64,000 nt of DNA from a virus: the IMG/VR virus record IMGVR_UViG_3300047510_003167, positions 1-64,000 of that record. The stretch is one strand, 5' to 3'. Position numbers and translations under genes: made by a program. The notes below the pieces were generated by a model, which ran no database searches, was not told where the DNA came from, and was given only the letters and a program-made list of their open reading frames with translations. This document shows positions 7,309 through 15,643 of this stretch, piece by piece (positions within the stretch are counted from its first letter, which is position 1; each line of letters starts with the position of its first letter).

Positions 7309-8835
7309 GTGCCTTCTTATCAGCACCTTGCGTATCGACGCAATGCCCGTGCAGCGGCGCGTAATCAGATTCTTAAACAACCTAAAAATCTTGCGGATCT
7401 TCAACGCGCTAGAGAAGATTTTGGTTTCTTTTGTGAGTTTGTAGCAGATAAGCCCCCAGCTAAACATCACCAGGAATGGAACCGACATTTTGTTACGGGC
7501 GAAGATAGTACTTGTTTAATTAAAATTGCTGGTCCCAACATTGACCTATTAGCTCCCCGTGGCTCAGCTAAAAGCACAGTACTTGGTTTGTTAACTGCAT
7601 GGGCAATTGGTGTGCATACAGAAGCTAAGTTGCCTTTACAAATTTTGTACTTGTCGTACACCGTTGATATTGCAAGATCTAAGTCGGCAACCATTAAACG
7701 AATCATTGAAAGCAAACGCTATCAAGAAGTATTTCCAACGGTACGCCTTTTAAAAAACGTAACCAGTAATGAGTATTGGTCTATTGATCATAAATTTGCT
7801 GGAATTGATGTTACTGGTGATGAACAATTCACTCTCTGCGCGGCAGGCTTGAAAGGTTCCGTGACTTCAAAACGTTCTCACCTCGTCATGATTGATGACG
7901 CTATTAAATCAGCTGCTGATATTGCAAACCCTGACATCAGGAAAATGATGCAGGACAACTGGAACGCAGTGATCGCACCCACCATGTTTGAAGGAGCCAG
8001 GGCTATTTGCCTGGGTACTCGTTTCAGGCATGATGACATTCACGCAACAACTTTCAACGAACAAAACAATTGGATGCAAATTATTCTTTCTGCAATCATT
8101 AATGATCCTGTTACAGGTGAAGAAGAGTCTTATTGGCCAGATATGTGGTCACTCGAATATTTAAAAGAAAAGAAACGACAAGCACCCATTGCTTTTTCTT
8201 TTCAGTACATGAATCAAATCATCAGGCAAAACGAACTTTCGCTTGCGCCTGAACTTATTGTTAAAGCCGAAATTGCTACTGAATTTGATACGTTAGGGAT
8301 TGGAGTTGATTTGTCGGCAGGCGTCAAAGAAAAGAATGACTACACCGTAATGGTTCTTGGCGGACGAATTGAAGATCGCATTCATATTATTGATTACAGA
8401 CGTATCCGCGTCATGGGTAATCTTGAAAAATTAGATGCCATGAAAGAACTGCTTAACGACTGGTCTATTCTTGGAAAAGATGACAACGGTAATTATTTCC
8501 CAACTTATTCAACGTGTGATATTTGGTCTGAAGCTGTACAGTATCAGGCTTCCCTGGAAGCAGACTTTAAACGAGTTTGTTTAAATGATGAAGGTTTATA
8601 CAATTTGCTCTGGCATCCAGTCAAAGGATTCAGAGCAGATAAGTTAGCTCGTTTCAGGGGAATTATTGGTATGTTTGAAGATCGCAAAATTATTTTTAAT
8701 CGATATCGTAATTTTACAAATATGTTTGAAGAGTTGACTAACTTTGGTGTCAGCAGTCATGACGACACGGTTGACGCGTTAGTATGGTTGGTAACAGGCC
8801 TTATGCGAAAAGGACAACTCCATCTTGATTATTAA
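7309..8835 (+). CDS. terL: Terminase large subunit
   Basis: The ATP-driven packaging motor and headful/end-generating nuclease of the phage, acting at the portal vertex. The 508-residue length is usual for TerL. The ATPase domain shows a Walker A 'PRGSAKST' (83-90), Walker B 'VMIDD' (193-197) and a coupling motif 'LGTR' (235-238). The RNase H-like nuclease domain shows 'GVDLSAG' (332-338) and a C-terminal 'HDDTVDA' (484-490) supplying metal-binding Asp residues. The start is GTG at 7309, immediately behind a stem-loop and without a Shine-Dalgarno. The portal gene follows after three small genes. Confidence 0.95.
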   Translation: MPSYQHLAYRRNARAAARNQILKQPKNLADLQRAREDFGFFCEFVADKPPAKHHQEWNRHFVTGEDSTCLIKIAGPNIDLLAPRGSAKSTVLGLLTAWAIGVHTEAKLPLQILYLSYTVDIARSKSATIKRIIESKRYQEVFPTVRLLKNVTSNEYWSIDHKFAGIDVTGDEQFTLCAAGLKGSVTSKRSHLVMIDDAIKSAADIANPDIRKMMQDNWNAVIAPTMFEGARAICLGTRFRHDDIHATTFNEQNNWMQIILSAIINDPVTGEEESYWPDMWSLEYLKEKKRQAPIAFSFQYMNQIIRQNELSLAPELIVKAEIATEFDTLGIGVDLSAGVKEKNDYTVMVLGGRIEDRIHIIDYRRIRVMGNLEKLDAMKELLNDWSILGKDDNGNYFPTYSTCDIWSEAVQYQASLEADFKRVCLNDEGLYNLLWHPVKGFRADKLARFRGIIGMFEDRKIIFNRYRNFTNMFEELTNFGVSSHDDTVDALVWLVTGLMRKGQLHLDY

Positions 8836-8839
8836 AGTC

Positions 8840-8845
8840 TAAAAT
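8840..8845 (+). promoter_or_regulatory. Candidate -10 box TAAAAT
   Basis: Found in GTCTAAAATAAGAAAAAA, 20 bases before the GTG at 8866. The same TAAAATAAGAAAAAA string occurs at 38013 before the largest fibre gene, arguing for a shared promoter type. Confidence 0.45.
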
Positions 8846-8865
8846 AAGAAAAAAGCATTTTACAA

Positions 8866-9159
8866 GTGGGCTCTGAATTTTTAGCCCTGATACTAACCGC
8901 AAGCATCTCCGCAATTAGCGGAGGCAGCTGGGTTGCTAGCAGGATCTTAAACCGATCACACGAACGTGTACAACAAGTACACACACTGTTAAACGCACAA
9001 GAAAATAGGTTGGACACTTTGGAAAATCAATTAAACCGTTTACCTCTCGAGTACGTATTGAAGGTTGATTTTTTGAGGGAAATTAAAGAAATGCATGACA
9101 ATTTTAAGCAGATCAATAATAAGCTTGATAAGCTAATGGAAAAGATTTTGAGCAAATGA
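8866..9159 (+). CDS. Single-pass membrane protein with coiled coil (97 aa)
   Basis: Starts with GTG at 8866. Residues ~5-25 form one hydrophobic membrane segment, followed by a long heptad-like helix (~35-92, rich in Leu, Asn, Glu, Lys). This is the layout of phage holin/spanin or injection-associated membrane proteins, but no specific family is recognised. It ends in an ATGA overlap with the next gene. Confidence 0.7.
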   Translation: MGSEFLALILTASISAISGGSWVASRILNRSHERVQQVHTLLNAQENRLDTLENQLNRLPLEYVLKVDFLREIKEMHDNFKQINNKLDKLMEKILSK

Positions 9160-9341
9160 GTGATTACGTTTTAGAAGTTCAGGAAGACAATGACGGAGAA
9201 GCGTTCATTGTTTTACCAGACGAACTAATAGAGCACCTTGGCTGGCAAGAAGGAGACATTCTTGATTGGGACGTAAGAGGAGAGAAGATTTTTCTCAGCA
9301 AGGTTAACGACCCTTCCGGTTATCAAGTAATAGAAGAGTAA
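9156..9341 (+). CDS. AbrB/MazE-like small protein (61 aa)
   Basis: The segment 'VLPDELIEHLGWQEGDILDW' (residues ~19-38) fits the SpoVT/AbrB swapped-hairpin signature: 'lP-e-l--lG---Gd-l' followed by a beta strand. Such domains bind DNA as dimers in transition regulators and antitoxins. No toxin gene is adjacent, so here it is more likely a small phage regulator. It is translationally coupled to the membrane protein upstream by a four-base overlap. Confidence 0.6.
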   Translation: MSDYVLEVQEDNDGEAFIVLPDELIEHLGWQEGDILDWDVRGEKIFLSKVNDPSGYQVIEE

Positions 9342-9367
9342 AATAAAAATAAGCAATATTCAGTTGT

Positions 9368-9697
9368 ATGTTTTATACAGGGCAACGGGTAACAGGCGGT
9401 CTTCCTACAGGCCTTGGAAACGAAGGTGGACTGACCGCTGGTAGTCCCGGCTATTTTCCTTCGGATCGGGAAATACAGGATCGGTTGTATCGCTACGGGA
9501 TGGACAATACTCCCGCTGGTCGAAGCATGAAAGAACGTATAGAACAATTACAAAAAACTTTTCCAGCTAATTTACGCTCCGCTGCAATCCCTGGTGGAAT
9601 GCCTGCCATGGGTAACGCAGGTTTCTTTTATGGTCCCCAGGCGGGTCAAGTTTCCCCTGAGGTACCAGTAGGTTTTCAGAACAAATACGTTTCTTAA
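9368..9697 (+). CDS. Small Gly/Pro-rich virion-region protein (109 aa)
   Basis: A 109-residue protein rich in Gly, Pro and aromatic residues, with one helical stretch ('AGRSMKERIEQLQ', ~residues 50-63). It precedes the portal gene. A TAAAAT box overlaps the preceding stop codon (9339-9344). No family recognised. Confidence 0.7.
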   Translation: MFYTGQRVTGGLPTGLGNEGGLTAGSPGYFPSDREIQDRLYRYGMDNTPAGRSMKERIEQLQKTFPANLRSAAIPGGMPAMGNAGFFYGPQAGQVSPEVPVGFQNKYVS

Positions 9698-9703
9698 ATC
9701 CTC

Positions 9704-9712
9704 TGCTAAACT
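9704..9712 (+). promoter_or_regulatory. Candidate extended -10 promoter before portal (TGCTAAACT)
   Basis: TG-C-TAAACT lies 29 bases before the portal ATG. CTGCT (9703-9707) can pair with AGCAG further downstream, giving a small stem in the leader. Confidence 0.4.
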
Positions 9713-9740
9713 GACAACAACAAGAGCAGGCAAATAGTTA

Positions 9741-12059
9741 ATGGCTGTTGACGCTAAGGCTAGGCTTAAGGAGATTATTGATTCGTATCTTGAAAAAGAT
9801 GGCGGAACAATGATTGACACTGGCGTCGTGGCAGCCCACCTCGCCCAGATGCGTTTATTTGGCATCCGCCAAGGTGTTGAATTTTTTCCTGCTCAAGACA
9901 ACTTTGGAAATCAAAGAAAAGACTTTATTGATCGTGTTGTTAAATACAACCAACTTGACACCCGCTTAGATTCCATCTGGGACTATTTCCTTTGTGATGG
10001 CCAGGGACTTTTTTACATTCGTCCAACTCAATCCAATTATCGGCTTTATTACTTTCGTCAGCACGAATATCGCACCTATTACAACATTGATGGCGAGCTT
10101 GATGAAGTTGTAATCATCTATAGCTACAAAGTTCGTAAAGGCCTTGGGTTCCAGCAAGACATTGAAGCTGGTAATTTAACTGGTCAAGCTGGCATGGGCC
10201 AGCAAGGAACCAAGCGTTATATTCGTCTTTCCATCAAACGTAAGACTATTGAGGAAACTCATTCCGAAGGCGAAATCTCATTTGATACGCAGTATCAAGC
10301 AGTACCTGGTAAAACTAAAACGTTTAAAAACACACTTGGTTTCATTCCTTGTGTTGAGATCTTCAATAACCCCAAAGGCTTTTCAACTGAAGGTGTTGGT
10401 GAATTTGATGCGTTAGCAAATCACATTTGCACGCATGACGACATGGTTCGCACCATGCGCAAGAACGTTCAGTTTTTTGGCAACCCAACTCTTCTTTCTT
10501 CTCGTCCCAAGACAGATTTGATGGAGTCTGGAACCGAAACTACGGTTCAACGTCCCTCCATTGCAGCAAACTCAGGATTCACCAGCATGAATCCCCTGAG
10601 TCGCTCAACCTTTAAGTCGGATCCTATTAGTCGTGGTGTAGACGGACAGATTCGTGTTCCACGCGTTATTGCAAACCTGGAACCAAACGATCGTGTTGGT
10701 TACATTGTTCCCGACGCAATTACCGGTGACCAGAACTCATTTGCTCGTCAGTATCGCGAAGAAATTCGCACCGCTCTTGGTGGCGTAGACGAATTATCAA
10801 TTTCGGCAGGCGTTACTGCAACTGAGTATAAGTCACTGTTTGGACGTGTCTCTGCTACATCAAAGAAAAAAGCAATTGCTATTTACACATACGGTATTTC
10901 TCGTTGTCTTGAGTTAATTCTTTATCAAGAAGAACGTTTGTTCCGAGAAACGCTTGCCGCCGCAGCTGGAATTGAAAAGCCCCTGGAACTTCCAGAGAAT
11001 GCTTCGTTTGAAGAAGCCAGTATGTATGAAGAAGCAATGAGCATGTTTGAGAATCAGGTAAAGCAATTAATGCTTGCTTGTCTCAAAACTCAACAGGTTC
11101 CTCCTGGCGTCTTAGGTTTAATTCCCGATGGGGATGTAACTGTTTTATGGCGTTGGATGGGACCTGTTTATGAAGATTCCACGCAAGACATTCTGAACAA
11201 TTCTATTGTTGTAAGGAACCTTCAGGAATTAGGTGTTGATAGCATTGAAGCACTGAAATACCTCTTCCCGTCAAAAACGGATGAGGAAAGAGCCGAGATG
11301 TTATCTGGGTTCCCCTTCAGGATGGTGAATGAATTACAGAGTGCTTACTCTCAATTCGCTCGCCTTGTGGGAGGCATGATGCAGACCCCCCACCCGCAAG
11401 CACCGGATTTACCGATGGCTGCGGATCCGAGATTGGATTTAACACCCTATCTGTATCGAACTTTAGAAGCTCTACAAAAGGAGATGAGTTATGCAGGACG
11501 CTACCGTCCAATCGATCCCACAGACGAGCCAAGCACCAGTGGCCGTAGCCCCCAGCAGCTACGTGGTGCCAGCACAGGCGCCCAGCAGCTACCAAGCTCC
11601 GGCACCCCAGGCTTATCAGGTGGGTACGAGTTACCCCCAAGCGGTACCTCAGGCAGCCCCCAGCTACCAATCAGCCCCTACTCAGTACGCCCCCCAATCC
11701 CAACCGGCGGCGGACTCGGCGGCGAATCCATGGGAATCGGCGTTCAACAAGGTGGTGAACCTGCTGAGCGCACCAGTCCAATCCCCGTTCCAGGGTCAAC
11801 CCTCAGCGAATCCGACACAGTTTACCCCGGCGAACTACGGTCTGGGCAGCAACCAAGTTACGCAACAATCGGCAGCGCCGACCTCGTATCCCAGCCAGGG
11901 TTACTCGCCCAACTCTTCCCCAACCTACTTAACGGGCTCCTCGGCGGCAGAAATGCACCAGGAAGTGAATACGGCGATCGCGGATTACCTGGAACTGAGC
12001 AACGAAAGCCGTCAGGTGATCGACGCGTTCGGGGTAGAGGCTCCCGCAATCCTAAATAA
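9741..12059 (+). CDS. Portal protein with overprinted C-terminal extension
   Basis: Forms the dodecameric portal ring through which DNA is packaged and ejected. The 772-residue product has the mixed alpha/beta portal body over residues ~1-580, rich in long helices and loops, and lies between terminase and scaffold/capsid genes, as usual. Residues ~584-772 are a Ser/Pro/Gly-rich low-complexity tail. The whole of that tail is encoded by the same DNA as the N-terminal part of the scaffold gene (11491 onward) in another frame. The tail may be a late addition by overprinting or may be non-essential. The portal call rests on position, size and overall sequence character. Confidence 0.85.
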   Translation: MAVDAKARLKEIIDSYLEKDGGTMIDTGVVAAHLAQMRLFGIRQGVEFFPAQDNFGNQRKDFIDRVVKYNQLDTRLDSIWDYFLCDGQGLFYIRPTQSNYRLYYFRQHEYRTYYNIDGELDEVVIIYSYKVRKGLGFQQDIEAGNLTGQAGMGQQGTKRYIRLSIKRKTIEETHSEGEISFDTQYQAVPGKTKTFKNTLGFIPCVEIFNNPKGFSTEGVGEFDALANHICTHDDMVRTMRKNVQFFGNPTLLSSRPKTDLMESGTETTVQRPSIAANSGFTSMNPLSRSTFKSDPISRGVDGQIRVPRVIANLEPNDRVGYIVPDAITGDQNSFARQYREEIRTALGGVDELSISAGVTATEYKSLFGRVSATSKKKAIAIYTYGISRCLELILYQEERLFRETLAAAAGIEKPLELPENASFEEASMYEEAMSMFENQVKQLMLACLKTQQVPPGVLGLIPDGDVTVLWRWMGPVYEDSTQDILNNSIVVRNLQELGVDSIEALKYLFPSKTDEERAEMLSGFPFRMVNELQSAYSQFARLVGGMMQTPHPQAPDLPMAADPRLDLTPYLYRTLEALQKEMSYAGRYRPIDPTDEPSTSGRSPQQLRGASTGAQQLPSSGTPGLSGGYELPPSGTSGSPQLPISPYSVRPPIPTGGGLGGESMGIGVQQGGEPAERTSPIPVPGSTLSESDTVYPGELRSGQQPSYATIGSADLVSQPGLLAQLFPNLLNGLLGGRNAPGSEYGDRGLPGTEQRKPSGDRRVRGRGSRNPK

Positions 12060-12483
12060 CTATGCTCTCCAACTGGAAGGCATGCTGGATAGCGCAGTTG
12101 CCTGGGGCAATCAAGCCGCTGGTCTGATCACTGGTTATGCTGATTTTGCGGTTAATGAGCACCAGGAGAACCTGGCTTACAACGAGATCCTGACCAACCC
12201 CGACGTTCTTAGCGATTACACGCTGAAGTTCTTTGGTCCCGAAGGTCCCTATCCTGTGTACGAAAGCGAAGAGCAGCTGGAAACCCGTGGCTATCCCACT
12301 GGCTCCATCGAGCCCCAAATGGGCCAATTCCCTGCTCCTCCCGCTTCTGCTGCTCCTCAGCAGCCTGAGAACTTCTGGGGCAGCTTCAACGAGCTGATGG
12401 CCCGTGATCCTCAAAACGCTTGGCGCGTGCTTAACCAAGCCCAACCCCAAACCGTTGCTAACAAACTGTTTGTGATGGAGTGA
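11491..12483 (+). CDS. Capsid scaffold/assembly protein
   Basis: A 330-residue protein between portal and capsid genes, the standard position for the scaffold that directs procapsid assembly. Residues ~1-140 are Gln/Pro/Ser/Ala-rich and disordered. Residues ~150-240 form an amphipathic helical domain, and the C-terminus (~290-330) is a helix that could contact the capsid shell. A strong AAAGGAG Shine-Dalgarno seven bases before ATG 11491 supports initiation inside the portal gene. In the overlap the codons are unusually rich in GCG, TCG and CCG, whereas after 12060 the usage returns to GCT/CGT-type codons. That shift is consistent with a second coding constraint. Confidence 0.8.
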   Translation: MQDATVQSIPQTSQAPVAVAPSSYVVPAQAPSSYQAPAPQAYQVGTSYPQAVPQAAPSYQSAPTQYAPQSQPAADSAANPWESAFNKVVNLLSAPVQSPFQGQPSANPTQFTPANYGLGSNQVTQQSAAPTSYPSQGYSPNSSPTYLTGSSAAEMHQEVNTAIADYLELSNESRQVIDAFGVEAPAILNNYALQLEGMLDSAVAWGNQAAGLITGYADFAVNEHQENLAYNEILTNPDVLSDYTLKFFGPEGPYPVYESEEQLETRGYPTGSIEPQMGQFPAPPASAAPQQPENFWGSFNELMARDPQNAWRVLNQAQPQTVANKLFVME

Positions 12484-12487
12484 GGCC

Positions 12488-13036
12488 ATGCGTCCTCTTC
12501 TTAAATATGGTGTACCTGCCGCTGCTGGTTTAGCAGCTGGTGGGTACGCCCTTTCCCAGGGTGAAGATCCTGGTTCTGCTGCTCTTGCAGGACTTGCGGG
12601 CGGAGCTGGTGCCAGGGGCGGCTTGCTTGCTGGACGCCTAGCTGGCAAGTATGCTCCTGCTGTTGCCGAGCTTATTCAATCTCGTGCGTTAACTCCAGCA
12701 GGGAATGCACTTGGTAATCTTGCACGTAGTCTTCCAGATGAAGCGGTGCAAGGTAAACGGATGGCTGCAATTAACAAAGTTGCTTCTGGTCTTGAAGCTG
12801 CAGAGCAAGGCATTGCTTCTCCTGGTATGGGCCGAGCTGTTCAATCAGTTTCTGCAGGTCTTGCTGCACCTGGTGCCGCAGGACTTGCGGGTCTTGGTGG
12901 TATTGCTGCTGGTGCAATTCCCGGTGCATTAGGTGTACCCGGTTTCCAGCAGGGCATGCCCGTTGATCCGGAATCTTACGGCTCTAGTAATTCAGCTGGA
13001 GCACGCTATAAAACGCCCACTACGCAGTATGTGTAA
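12488..13036 (+). CDS. Ala/Gly-rich putative capsid-associated protein (182 aa)
   Basis: The 182-residue product has Ala/Gly-rich hydrophobic segments at ~9-50 and ~115-150 with glycine-zipper spacing, separated by a polar helix. GAGTGAGG precedes the ATG. It sits directly before the major capsid gene. Composition resembles the zipper-rich proteins in the first 5 kb, so it may also be an internal or membrane-active virion protein. Confidence 0.7.
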   Translation: MRPLLKYGVPAAAGLAAGGYALSQGEDPGSAALAGLAGGAGARGGLLAGRLAGKYAPAVAELIQSRALTPAGNALGNLARSLPDEAVQGKRMAAINKVASGLEAAEQGIASPGMGRAVQSVSAGLAAPGAAGLAGLGGIAAGAIPGALGVPGFQQGMPVDPESYGSSNSAGARYKTPTTQYV

Positions 13037-13053
13037 TTAAATAAATTACCAAC

Positions 13054-13142
13054 TGCTAAAATTTGTGTTAGATAAGACATATAAATGTCTGAATCTTTCA
13101 CCCGATAAAAACACTTCCTGAGATACTGGAGGATAAAACAAA
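13054..13142 (+). promoter_or_regulatory. Major capsid gene leader: promoter, hairpin and tiny upstream ORF
   Basis: An extended -10 box (TGCTAAAAT, 13054-13062) is followed by a perfect hairpin, AGACAT/ATGTCT around ATAA (13075-13090). An ATG inside the hairpin (13085) opens a seven-codon frame that ends at 13108. A good Shine-Dalgarno (GGAGGA) then precedes the capsid GTG. The TATAAATG in the hairpin also resembles a T4-type late promoter. Confidence 0.5.
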
Positions 13143-14303
13143 GTGTTCATTGATAACGACTTTCCAAAGATTCTAGGCGCGGAACTTTACCGTCCTCACC
13201 CCGCCTATATTGCTGAAATGGCGGTTGAGCCCGTGGTGGTTCATGACTTTACCCGTCAGCCCGGTCAAACCGTTCAGCTTGATCGCTACAAGTTCTGGGG
13301 AACCCCCGGTACCAAGGACAGCCGTGAGCGTATTGCCGACCAAACGATCGGTACCGCTAACAGCCGTAACATCACCAAGGAGAAAGTCCTGGTGGTGCTT
13401 AAGGAGTACACCGGTCCTGCGGACCCGGGCGATCCGACCCAGCCCAGCACCTTCAAGATTGCTCGCGAAACCCTGATTACCGCTCAGCGTCTTCTGCTGG
13501 ACACCGGTAACCTCAACATGTTCCACCAGTCCATCGGCAGCCTGACGCTGCTTGATGACTATCGCCGGTGGCGTGACCGCGTCTTTATTGACGAACTGGC
13601 CAAAGCCGAAGCCAATGGTGCCGCCAGCACCACTCAAGGCGGTTACTACTTCGCTGGTGGTAAAACCAAAGATTCCCAGGGTCGTGTTTCTTACACCACT
13701 GGTGAGTATGGCGCTCAAGTTCAGCAGTTCCAGGTGCGTACCGACCTGCTGACCGTTGTTAAGGACCTGCGTAAGCGCAACGTGCCGACCTATTCCGATG
13801 GTCTGTATCGTTGCATCTGCGATCCCACCTTCATGATGCACCTGCGTCGTGATCCTGACTTCCGTGAGATTGCCCGTTACGCTGGTAACCCTGGTCAAGG
13901 CATGTACATGGGCAACCCCATGATGCCTAACAACGCCAGCTTCTACATGGGTCCTCAAGCTGGTCAGGGCTATTTCCTGGCTGGTGAGCCCGTGATGCCG
14001 ACCGGCGTCCAGTTTGAAGGTGTTAAGTTCTTCGAGTCGACCAACTTCCCGACCAAGAACGTTAACGCTTCTTTCAACGCTTCTACCTACTCTTCTCAAG
14101 AAGTTGCCCAAGGTTACTTCTTTGGTCCTCAGGCCATTGGTGTTGGTATCGGCGGCCCGAACGCTCAAGTCCTCATTAACAATAACGATGACTTCAGCCG
14201 TTTCATCATCCTCATCTGGCAACTGTACGCTGGCTTCGAGATTCTGAACAAGGACTTCGTGACCACCGCCTTCAGCTTTGTGTCCGATGATGGCGACATC
14301 TGA
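13143..14303 (+). CDS. Major capsid protein
   Basis: The 386-residue shell protein of the head. The overall look is that of HK97-fold phage capsid proteins of the N4 gp56-like group. An N-terminal arm precedes a helical 'TLITAQRLLLDTGNL' region (~110-125), a central domain and a C-terminal beta-rich part ending in acidic residues. Starts with GTG at 13143 behind GGAGGA. Codon use is strongly biased (CGT, GGT, CTG, AAC/TTC), as expected for the most expressed gene, and differs from the AT-rich neighbours. The identity is inferred from position after scaffold, size and codon bias as well as sequence. Confidence 0.85.
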   Translation: MFIDNDFPKILGAELYRPHPAYIAEMAVEPVVVHDFTRQPGQTVQLDRYKFWGTPGTKDSRERIADQTIGTANSRNITKEKVLVVLKEYTGPADPGDPTQPSTFKIARETLITAQRLLLDTGNLNMFHQSIGSLTLLDDYRRWRDRVFIDELAKAEANGAASTTQGGYYFAGGKTKDSQGRVSYTTGEYGAQVQQFQVRTDLLTVVKDLRKRNVPTYSDGLYRCICDPTFMMHLRRDPDFREIARYAGNPGQGMYMGNPMMPNNASFYMGPQAGQGYFLAGEPVMPTGVQFEGVKFFESTNFPTKNVNASFNASTYSSQEVAQGYFFGPQAIGVGIGGPNAQVLINNNDDFSRFIILIWQLYAGFEILNKDFVTTAFSFVSDDGDI

Positions 14304-14327
14304 TTTTAAATAAAAACGGAGAAATAA

Positions 14328-15122
14328 ATGACTTATCTGTCTTCTAAGAAAATCTACCCCGGTAACTGGGCAGAGCCTCTGAACGGTTGGTACAAGAATA
14401 TTGATACCGACTCCAGCGGCACCAATGATGGTTCCAAGGGCGGCCCCACTTCGGTGCTGGCTACCCCTGGCTACCGCTATTTCCAACAGCGTGGTTACGT
14501 CCCCGTGACCTGGGCCTCTGGTGAGCAAACCACCAAGGGTCAGACCATGAGCGTGATCGTTCCTTCCCCTTACCGGAACGACGACACCCGTACCGATATC
14601 ACCGGCATGGTTGTGAGTGGCAACACCACCACCCCCATTTACGTGTATCGCGCAGCCATCTCGGTTGCCTCCGGCTGGGGCGACGGTCGCGTTGCCTCCG
14701 GTGTGTATGCCTCCACCGGTAACACCATCACCTTCGCAACTGGCCTGGTTTCCAATGCTGGTGTTGGCGAAGCTGTTGCTCAAGCCAACCTGACCTCCAC
14801 CGTTTCCGGTGGTGTGGACCTCGTCTACTTTGCTGGCGGTTCCCAGGGTCTGAGCGCTGCGCCCTTCATCACCGCTACTGGTGCTGCTGGTGTCGCTGCA
14901 AACACCATCTACAAGACCCTGACTGGTGCTGCAACCTACAGCGTGCTGTCCCGCGATACCGTGACCGGTACCGTTGCTTCTGGCGGTGTGTTCATCTCTG
15001 ATGCTGACGCAGCTGCAGGCCGCACCGGTTACCTGGTTGTGGAAGTGTGCTACATCCAGCCTGATGAAGCTCCTGGCTACGAGGACATCGACGGCTATCT
15101 GCTTGGTCGCACTGTTAGCTGA
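14328..15122 (+). CDS. Abundant virion protein, possible head decoration protein (264 aa)
   Basis: Follows the capsid gene by 24 bases with a good CGGAGA Shine-Dalgarno and the same optimised codon use, so it is likely made in large amounts. The 264 residues are beta-rich with many Thr, Ser, Gly and Val. The fold suggests a jelly-roll or immunoglobulin-like decoration or head-tail protein. No named family is recognised. Confidence 0.7.
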   Translation: MTYLSSKKIYPGNWAEPLNGWYKNIDTDSSGTNDGSKGGPTSVLATPGYRYFQQRGYVPVTWASGEQTTKGQTMSVIVPSPYRNDDTRTDITGMVVSGNTTTPIYVYRAAISVASGWGDGRVASGVYASTGNTITFATGLVSNAGVGEAVAQANLTSTVSGGVDLVYFAGGSQGLSAAPFITATGAAGVAANTIYKTLTGAATYSVLSRDTVTGTVASGGVFISDADAAAGRTGYLVVEVCYIQPDEAPGYEDIDGYLLGRTVS

Positions 15123-15132
15123 TTGAGGTAAA

Positions 15133-15159
15133 CTAAGACCAGATAACTTCTGGTCTTAG
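15133..15159 (+). promoter_or_regulatory. Perfect 10-bp stem-loop one base before a start codon
   Basis: CTAAGACCAG and CTGGTCTTAG form a perfect inverted repeat around ATAACTT, ending one base before ATG 15161. No T-run follows on the plus strand, so it is not a classical terminator. The TAAACT at 15129-15134 overlaps it and could be a -10 box, making the repeat an operator alternative. Confidence 0.65.
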
Positions 15160-15160
15160 C

Positions 15161-15574
15161 ATGCTCCTTTATCAACACAAAAAAACTGGCGCACGCGTCA
15201 AAATTGTAAGCGAATGGGATAACGGCGATTGGTTCATGGTCGAAGATCAGGACGGTCGCCTTTATACCGCTTACAAAAACGAATTGACTCCTGATGAGCA
15301 AGCAACCAAAAAGGTTCAAACTCTCCAGGTAAAAGATAAAGCAGCAAAAGAAGAGCCTCGCACGTTTCCTCCTGAAACGCGCTTGAACATTAATACGGCA
15401 ACTGCTCAAATGATTGCCGATCACATCAAGGGCATTGGTTTAAAAACCGCTCGTGAAGTGAAGGATTTACAGATGTCTCTGTCGGGTGAAAGATTCGCGA
15501 ATCTAGAGCAGTTAAAACAAATCAAGAGGGTTGATTGGGAAGCTGTTATTGCAGCAGATTTAATCCGTGTTTGA
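15161..15574 (+). CDS. Helix-hairpin-helix protein, possible head-tail adaptor (137 aa)
   Basis: The N-terminal ~45 residues form a small beta barrel-like domain ('GARVKIVSEWDNGDWFMV'). Residues ~72-137 match the ComEA-type helix-hairpin-helix pattern ('LNINTATAQMIADHIKGIG'), a non-sequence-specific DNA-binding motif. Its position among head-completion genes suggests contact with packaged DNA at the portal. The start has no Shine-Dalgarno and abuts the stem-loop at 15133-15159. A terminator follows the gene. Confidence 0.7.
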   Translation: MLLYQHKKTGARVKIVSEWDNGDWFMVEDQDGRLYTAYKNELTPDEQATKKVQTLQVKDKAAKEEPRTFPPETRLNINTATAQMIADHIKGIGLKTAREVKDLQMSLSGERFANLEQLKQIKRVDWEAVIAADLIRV

Positions 15575-15590
15575 TACTCATCTCCTAAAC

Positions 15591-15616
15591 GCCCCTGGGA
15601 AACCGGGGGTTTTTTA
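15591..15616 (+). terminator. Rho-independent terminator
   Basis: CCCC(T)GG pairs with CCGGGG around GAAA and is followed by TTTTTT. It closes the head-gene transcript after the HhH gene. Confidence 0.85.
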
Positions 15617-15620
15617 GTCT

Positions 15621-15626
15621 TAAAAT
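15621..15626 (+). promoter_or_regulatory. Candidate -10 box TAAAAT just after terminator
   Basis: CTTAAAATTA 18 bases before ATG 15644, immediately downstream of a terminator, as expected for a fresh transcription start. Confidence 0.45.
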
Positions 15627-15643
15627 TAAAAATAAAAAGTAAT

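Noticed and set aside
11972-11981. GCGATCGC (cyanobacterial HIP1) site
   Set aside because: Only an isolated instance was noticed, so it is not evidence for an iterated palindrome in this phage.
12052-12648. A 198-codon minus-strand frame over scaffold and the next gene
   Set aside because: No start signal, no domain, and both plus-strand genes are well supported.
13173-14783. A 536-codon open frame on the minus strand across the capsid and companion genes
   Set aside because: It is antisense to two highly expressed genes with strong codon bias, which leaves stop-free shadow frames. The translation is His/Gly/Val-rich with no motif and no Shine-Dalgarno.
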